Positions 57,633 through 64,000 of a DNA stretch of 64,000 bases are shown piece after piece; the first letter of the stretch is position 1, and every line of letters starts with the position of its first letter. The translations under genes and the position numbers were made by a program. This DNA is from Cycas panzhihuaensis. Taxonomy: Eukaryota > Cycadophyta. The notes below the pieces were generated by a model that worked only from the letters and a program-made list of their open reading frames with translations, was not told the origin of the DNA and searched no databases. Location of the stretch: contig CM041465.1 in NCBI GenBank assembly GCA_023213395.1, positions 216,945,741 to 217,009,740 on the forward strand, given 5' to 3'.

Positions 57633-58080
57633 TAATCTCTCATTAACACATGATACCATATGAAATTTCCATCATTTTTGATCACGGGATCCCAATATGG
57701 GCAAGGTGAGAGCATACAATGATAGATATTTTAAATGGCTCAAAATTCTTTAAAAATGGGTAAAACTCCCTTACAATCATTCTTCTAAATCTTTGGAAAA
57801 ATTTCGGACATTTCCCTTGTTAAATGGACAAAAAGGAAAAGAAAAGAAGAATGGGATAGCATGAATGGCCAAAGGATTGGAATCCTTGGGCCTTACAACT
57901 CCTTGTATTATGCTTCCAAACCTCGCAAAAGAGAAAGGAAAGGAAAACAATACAAAATATGCTATCATAATAACTTGAAAATATTTCTAAATTCACTTTC
58001 ACAATCTCCTTCACCACATGGATTGTGGGGAGAAGGAAGTGATGGCTCCATTGCAAGTGCAAGTGGGGAATATGAAGGAA

Positions 58081-58096
58081 GCAAGCTCTGATACCA
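58081..58096 (-). promoter_or_regulatory. Primer binding site of element D
   Basis: On the - strand TGGTATCAGAGCTTGC follows the 5' LTR after two bases, an exact tRNA-iMet type site. Confidence 0.92.
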
Positions 58097-58098
58097 CA

Positions 58099-58395
58099 TG
58101 AAAAGAGTGGATCTATCCTTCATCTCCATGCACTAAACACAAAGGCAAACATGGGAGCAAGAGAGACTTGAGAGAAAGAAAGTAGCTCTCACAAAATGGG
58201 GAGGTAAAGAATGAATCTCCTCCATTGAGCTTTACTTTTATATTGAGAGAGGGAGCATTTGGGTTAGGTGAAATGAAATTACACATAATGCACATGAAAG
58301 TGCATTTCACTTAAGTGATCTAATTTAAAGTTCACTTAAGACCTTTTTCCAAATAATCAACTAATGTAATGACCTTATGTCATTAACCCTTTTCA
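58099..58395 (-). repeat. Element D 5' LTR (297 bp)
   Basis: Identical to 50828-51125 except for one missing base in a C/T run. The TATAAAA box is at 58236-58242. Confidence 0.93.
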
Positions 58396-58397
58396 CA

Positions 58398-58751
58398 TCA
58401 CAAATCTCTCACACTAGATTTGAAACTGCAAGTAGTGAAATGACTTGTAATAATATCTCCCAAATCTTCTTGCCAACCTTTTGTCACTTGGGCTTCAGGA
58501 GCATTTTGTATAATTGTCCCTACAGTACCAAGATTTGCAAGAATGAAGGCCACTTGCGGCTCAATGTACAGAAATATGGTGTCATCACTAGTCTTGAGAA
58601 AAGTGGCCTTCGACTCTCCGAATGTGATTGCATTGACCAGGTCGAACTTGAACCCAACCCCTGTACCATCACCTCCACCTCTGTCGAGCTCTCTAAACTC
58701 TTGAGTGTCAACCATTAACAACCAAAGGTAATGTGGCATGGGATTAATCAC
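58398..58751 (-). CDS. Hypothetical ORF, 117 aa
   Basis: An open frame next to element D, which is inserted just after its stop. It includes 'GGGDGTGVGFKFDLVNAITFGESKATFL' as two adjoining parts, and 'YIEPQVAFILANLGTVGTI'. I do not recognise a domain. Composition is ordinary and the region is less AT-rich than its surroundings, so it may be part of a real but unknown coding sequence, or a chance frame. Confidence 0.25.
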   Translation of the reverse strand: MINPMPHYLWLLMVDTQEFRELDRGGGDGTGVGFKFDLVNAITFGESKATFLKTSDDTIFLYIEPQVAFILANLGTVGTIIQNAPEAQVTKGWQEDLGDIITSHFTTCSFKSSVRDL

Positions 58752-61700
58752 ATATTTGCATTGGCATTCTTGGGAAGTTTGTCAGATTTGGTAAAGTATA
58801 GGGAGGTCACTTGCATCATAGTATGTCTCCTGCACTTCGTGCAACTTAAATAATGACGAGCGAGTTTCCAATTTGAATAATTAAGGACATCTGTGTGATC
58901 TTCTTTTGAATTATGCAACTACATATTTCAATGAGCGATGATAAACCTCCACCATATGGGTGACGATCTAGCGCATTGATAGAGTGAACATAAAATCACA
59001 TATACAATGAATGCTTTTGCATTCATTTCTATGTCTCATCCCTGTTGTCATGGATGACATAAGTTTGCTTGCCATCACAAATTGTGACATAAGTACATTT
59101 GGTCAGATGACCCAAACACTTTGGTCAACCCATGCACCCACTCAATTTGTCACCATCCACAAAACTGGATTTGCATGCCACTATCATTGTCGTGGATCAA
59201 CCAAACATTGCTCATCACATTCTTCATCACCCCTGTTGTCATGATTTACATCGATTTTGTCCAGATGTTGATGAACCACTACCACACCCTTTACTTTTCA
59301 AAGTGGCATATTCATTAAATATATTCACTGGGGTGCCTGCCACACCCCCACTACATTTCATCAACAATCGAGTAGCTTGCCAACAACTGTTACTACATTG
59401 GGTGAAACAATACTCATGGTCGCTGCTGAGGCAACCATCCAATTGACTGGATTTACAACACTGGCCAACTGAAAGATCAAAATTTTGATGCATGCACTAG
59501 TCCAATAACACCCACAACTAGTACCAAATAGTCTCATAACCAACGAACTAAACATCTTTCTTATTGCAAACAATCCCTTCTAACAGACACACCCCTGTTT
59601 AGAATAGATCCACATGGTACACCATAGGCAGTTGTAAAGCATCCTCTATTGTAACATCCACCAACGACCCAACTGGGTCTTTTAGAGACCACTAGGCAGT
59701 CCACCTTCACCTTGCTCAAGCATTCACCATGAACCTTAGAAGCAAGTGATTAAGTGAACAACTCATTAATGCAACACCAACTCAAACACACCTCTGCTTC
59801 CAAATAGATTCGCAAGGAAGACACAAGGCATTTGGACCATTGAATGATAGCAACAAAGTCAAACGGATCGAGCTTGAAACCCAGGTGCAAGCATCTACGC
59901 CTATGTTAAAGATAGATAGAAACTTGCTTTCGCTAGCAGTAAGAAGGTGCTAAGGCCCCAAAAGGCTCCAACCAATATATGAGGGACTTGCTTTCGTTGA
60001 GGGACAAAGTTGGGCCTGACCACCAATGCTCAGCACTTGATCAAGATTCCAAGTGCCACACACGATCCTAAAAAACCAACATACTCACTGCAGACCACAC
60101 AAAACCCTTCAAATCAACATTTGCATATGCACCTCGAACCATAATCGAAAAGGAATTGTAGAGCAACTCCAGACCACTACACAACATCTTAATCCTCCTC
60201 CAACAAATCCTCTAGAGAAGAGCAAGCCAACCACTACGTTCTCAGGATAGGGAAAAAGAGCCCCAAAGGGCTAAACAAGAGCTCTACCTCTAAGATTCCA
60301 CACGTGAGAACCGAGCCAAACCCCAATAAGAATCGATTCCAACAACCCCCCTAGAACCCATAAGTGGAGGCCCAACAATCCTGTGTCAATGCGTAACAAC
60401 ATCCCCTTGGGAGGATCAACCCAAAACACACCCACTCCCAACAACGAGGCAGGGACTAGGTCTAGCAACCCATTTGGATACTAAGATTAGAATCCCACCC
60501 AACTTGCAAAGGCTCTTAGTTGCCTCACCTAGGGAAAAACAACCTTAAGCCTACCCCCTCCCAACACTGAGGTAGGAAAGCGTGACCGCCATAAACCCAA
60601 GGAGAGATAACAACCCTCCCATTGGGAGGACGCGACAAAAACCACACAAGAGGAGGAAAGCTTCCTATAGACAACAAGCTTAAATAGTAAAGGGTCAGAA
60701 GACTGATTGTGGCAACAACACCTGATAACCTAGGAAGAATAGCAGGGGAGCCTGCTAGAGGCTAGTGCGCGAGCATGAGACCGCCTTAAACGTTCCACTT
60801 GAAATCAAACAAGAATTGATTTTATCTTTTAAACGATCAAAGAGTCCTTGAGACAATATGAATTCTAAGCCAGGATCCTCTTGAACACGCAGAGCCACTC
60901 CTCAACTATAGTATCGTCCTCAATAGCTAGAGTGAAACAATCTAACCCAACAATGCTTGGCCACTCTAGTACCACTAGGTGGATGTTTGCCTAAGCCGCC
61001 TAGGGTTGAGCTTGACAGATCCTTGCAACCTTCATCCTCTCCCTTAAGTGTATAAGGTGGCCTTAGGTCTATTTTAATCATGGCTTTAAAGCTTATTTAG
61101 ATTTATTACACTAGCTTAGAGTATAGTGCTTAGTGGCACTAAGGTAATCCTAATCTACGGTTCTCTACAAAATTGTACCCTCTTTATTCATGGCCACACT
61201 TGGCACATACACTATTATCATATATGACAAAATTAAATGAATAAAGCATGGTACATAAAATAGGTCAATTTTCGCAATATTAACACCTCACGTGTGCAAG
61301 TAAAGCCACACCATATACATACTGCAAACCATCAAATGTAATGTATACAATGTTACCATTTTCTTTCCAATGAAATATGCATGATTAAAAGATGGAACAT
61401 TAGTCATATTTGTACCATGCAATATGACATAATTGCAAAACAAATGATAAAAGTATAGCCCTAAAATCATTTTTAAGTCTTAGGGTTTCAAGTGGAGAGT
61501 CAACATAAAATATTGAGGACTATTTTTGGATAGAATTTTGGTGTTTGAAGATAATGATAGGATGTTAAATTCAACCATCACTTTACTATAAAATTTAGTT
61601 TACACCATGTCAATTCTCTCCATACATTTATGGCTAATTTTTTCCATACATTTATGGCTAACTTTTTATGTTTTCTTCTTTTCAAGCTTAGGGTTTTTCG

Positions 61701-62860
61701 TGGCCAATAAATTGCCTAATTGTGTAGTTTGTATACATAATCATATGGCCCCATTTAGAGTTGGTCATAGAATGTGTGTATACAGTTGTACGACCTATTG
61801 TATGACTCTTATAAATGATAGTTGTACAACCTTTGGTGGCTACTATATGGCTTACTATGAGGGTAGTTGTATGGCCTTGCTATATGCAAGCTATACAATC
61901 TCTCTTATGAGCATACACTTAGGTAGCAAAAATTCCAAAAATTAAATGCACTCATGAAAGATAGTTGATGGAGTTACTTACCTCTCTTTGCCTCCTTTGA
62001 TGCACTTACCTTTCCATGGAGTCACCCTCCTTGTTTGGTTTCTATGGCTGAATTTGGTTCCTCTTGAGTCTTCCTCTTCTTAGGCTTCTATAAGATGCCC
62101 TCCTTGCCCTTCCCCATCAACCTCTTCACGTGCATTTATGAGAGTAGAATATGATTAAACTCTCTCGCCCAACATAAGTCTATATACCAAATATTCTTCC
62201 AACAATCTTCTTTGAGGGATTTTGAAAAGAGAAATAAAGAGGTGCTTTACCTTGGTGTTTATGCACTCCATTGCACCCTGCCCTTTTTAGGGTTTTCAAA
62301 CTTAGATTTTTCATTTCTAAGTATTCTAAGTGCCAATTTTTGTCTTATGACACCATGAGACAAACTTGTTGTACTCCACAAGAATGAAATGGTAAACTAG
62401 GCTTATATATTGAAAATTACTAGTGTACAAAATTAGAATTTTGCTTTGTATAATCTTGAATAAACAACTTTATGAACAAGAGAAAAACTTTCTTAAATAT
62501 GCCATGTTATGCGATATTCAATGATAAAGAGTACTAAACAATAAGATATACTTTTGCATTGGTATAACTCAAGCTAGAGATAATCCATAATCTGCAAAAT
62601 ACAAAAAGTTTGACATTACAAATGTATTGCACAAAAGAAGAGATGGAGGATAGAAGTCAATGAGAGAGAATCTTAATGAGAGTATTTAAGAGTGAACAAA
62701 AATGAATTCAAACACCAAAGAGAGCTAAATAATATCACTATAGAGGGTAGGGATGACATCACTCTCCCAGGAAATCACGTGTCCAAGCTAGATTTGGAGG
62801 CTAGCCCATCCTACTAATTATCTTACCCTAATTGTATCATATTACAAAGGTGGGCTTTCC
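58752..62860. other. No gene recognised
   Basis: 59000-60900 is C/A-rich on the + strand and less AT-rich, with similar phrases recurring (ttgggagga at 60410 and 60623, and ctcccaacaacgagg / ctcccaacactgagg at 60434 and 60567), which suggests an old unidentified repeat. 61620-61667 is a 24-bp tandem pair (ccatacatttatggctaa...). Open frames such as 61607-61945 have no similarity. Confidence 0.45.
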
Positions 62861-62865
62861 TTGGC

Positions 62866-63156
62866 TTAATATCAGTTATGTGTTAGGTTTTGTCGGGGCT
62901 TAATACTTGTGCCAAGCTAGGTCTTATTTGGACTTCCTACCAATTCCATTATTGCACTTACTTGGGTTTTGTGCTAGTTCTAAGTTAGGCCTTACCCATG
63001 CTTCCTACTAGTGCGATTGATGGACCTAATTGGGCATAGTATTAGTACCATTCTAAGACTTATTCAAGCTCCCCACTAGTGCCATTGTTGGACTTAGTTG
63101 GGCTATATTTTGATTCTAGTTTAAGTCTTATCCATCCTCGTTGTTAGTGCAAAACC
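62866..63156. repeat. 68-bp tandem repeat, about 4 units
   Basis: Units begin at 62933, 63001, 63069 and 63137 (partial), with a degenerate unit before 62933. They share cttcctacta, attg-tgg-cta-ttggg and cta-gtta-g-cttatc. Divergence between units is considerable. Confidence 0.8.
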
Positions 63157-64000
63157 AAATGGCTCCCAAGCCTTCATGATAGCGTTATAGATAGTAACTT
63201 CCTTAGGGTGGAATCCTTTGCCAATATCCATAGTTGTGTTGAATCTCATTTACTACTCTTAATTCACTTTGGTGTAGTTCTCCTCATAAGCTCACCTATG
63301 TGTCAAACATCAAAGAACTCATTGTTGCACTTCCCTTCCAACCCCCTTCACTTCTCTTTAACTAATACATTGAAAGACCATTGGAAAGGTCATATAAAAT
63401 AAAGTGAAGAGACACCTAGTAAGGTGAGGAGTCAAGAGTCATCTTTTCAAGGTCTTAGAAGTACACCTTTTATAAGTGATGATTTCCTCCACTACACCTT
63501 GACTCTTTTACATGCTAAAGTTACCCTAAGGATTACAATAATAATGCATGGTCCTTCCTAGAGTTACACTATTAATAAATCGGCGTGCTTAGGGTGATAA
63601 CAATAATTCTTGATCTTTCTCGAGGTGTTCCATAATTCTCTCCCCACTGGTGAGATCATTGCTCTTAATGATCCATTCATAATAAAGCATTAGCCTCCAC
63701 AGAATCTTTAGATTAGCAAGCATATGCATCAATCAACTAATGTGTTGACTGTATTGAATAATTGATAATTTCTCTTCTTTGCAGCTTTCGGATCTTGAGC
63801 ATTAAGAATCCTTTTTGCTTCTATATATTGGACATCCATGATCATAGGAATTTGATTGTCAAAACATAGAAAAGGTATCTTTAATTGACTAACATGGAAG
63901 ACTAGATATATCCTTTACATAAGGCAACAACTGTAAGTAATAAGCCACATCTCCAACCATTTTCAAAACTAAGGATTTGCAATAACATGTAGAAAATTTG
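63157..64000. other. No gene recognised
   Basis: AT-rich sequence with short frames only, up to the window end. Confidence 0.5.

Larger units (their letters stand above)
55921..58080 (-). other. Element D leader with two tandem duplications
   Basis: 2.2 kb without recognised gene. It holds a 69-bp tandem repeat (56192-56385) and a diverged 181-bp duplication (57271-57632). An in-phase + strand frame 56203-56421 exists only because 69 is divisible by three. Confidence 0.6.
50828..58395 (-). mobile_element. Ty1/copia element D, complete with LTRs
   Basis: LTRs of 298 and 297 bp in the same orientation, with the target duplication catca at 50823-50827 and 58396-58400. On the - strand: primer binding site, 2.2-kb leader, gag, protease, integrase, RT, RNase H and polypurine tract. 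The LTRs differ only by one base in a C/T run (cccttttt against ccttttt), so the insertion is very young. In contrast the coding region holds many frameshifts and missense changes in conserved motifs, which points to transposition of an already defective copy by enzymes from elsewhere. Confidence 0.93.

Noticed and set aside
61607-61945. 112-aa + strand frame with hydrophobic start
   Set aside because: No recognised similarity; starts in a 24-bp tandem pair; composition as in flanking non-coding sequence.
1-64000. tRNA, rRNA, CRISPR or bacterial-type operon features
   Set aside because: Nothing of the kind is visible; the window is plant nuclear DNA dominated by retrotransposons.

Overview
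This is a plant nuclear window with one host gene set among nested, mostly decayed LTR retrotransposons. The low GC, the many old copia and gypsy copies, the long spliced intron and the abundance of C-to-T type stop codons suggest a large, heavily methylated genome. A gymnosperm such as a conifer is my best guess, but nothing in the sequence proves it.

Layout. 1-14.1 kb holds three degenerate Ty1/copia copies on the + strand. They share LTR pieces, and one LTR at 7222-7722 sits between a polypurine tract and a primer binding site. 14.1-16.9 kb holds a further LTR-like block (15077-15631) and otherwise unassigned sequence. 17.0-21.2 kb holds the one convincing host gene, a three-exon heterotrimeric G-protein gamma subunit of 102 aa. 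It has consensus splice sites, a G-box about 120 bp upstream and an AATAAA signal just downstream.

22.0-45.5 kb is a composite of three elements. A copia (called H) has its 5' LTR split at 22139/33479 by a Ty3/gypsy element (called G) with 5-bp target duplications (gcaat/attgc). A second copia (called C, 34536-41737, target duplication gactt) is inserted in the gag start of G. The block carrying G's gag start, G's 5' LTR, the right half of H's 5' LTR and H's gag is inverted relative to the rest. A roughly 280-bp piece of H is duplicated at the two breakpoints in opposite orientation. Read this way, every fragment has a place: H runs 22044 to 45458, G is coded mainly on the - strand from 30.9 to 22.1 kb, and C is on the - strand.

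50.8-58.4 kb is copia element D (- strand, target duplication catca). Its two LTRs differ by a single 1-bp indel, yet its coding region is broken. 58.4-64 kb is non-coding or unrecognised, with a 68-bp tandem repeat at 62.9-63.15 kb.

The elements carry the expected modules: gag with zinc knuckle, aspartic protease, integrase, reverse transcriptase and RNase H, in copia or gypsy order. All are interrupted, so none looks autonomous. G also has two unusual extras: a second gag-like domain between protease and reverse transcriptase, and a long extra reading frame between integrase and 3' LTR. I see no sign of a new defence, metabolic or signalling system. The most informative features are the nested inversion, the LTR minisatellite, the extra domains of G, the young but defective element D, the shared U3 palindromes, and the short G-gamma gene.
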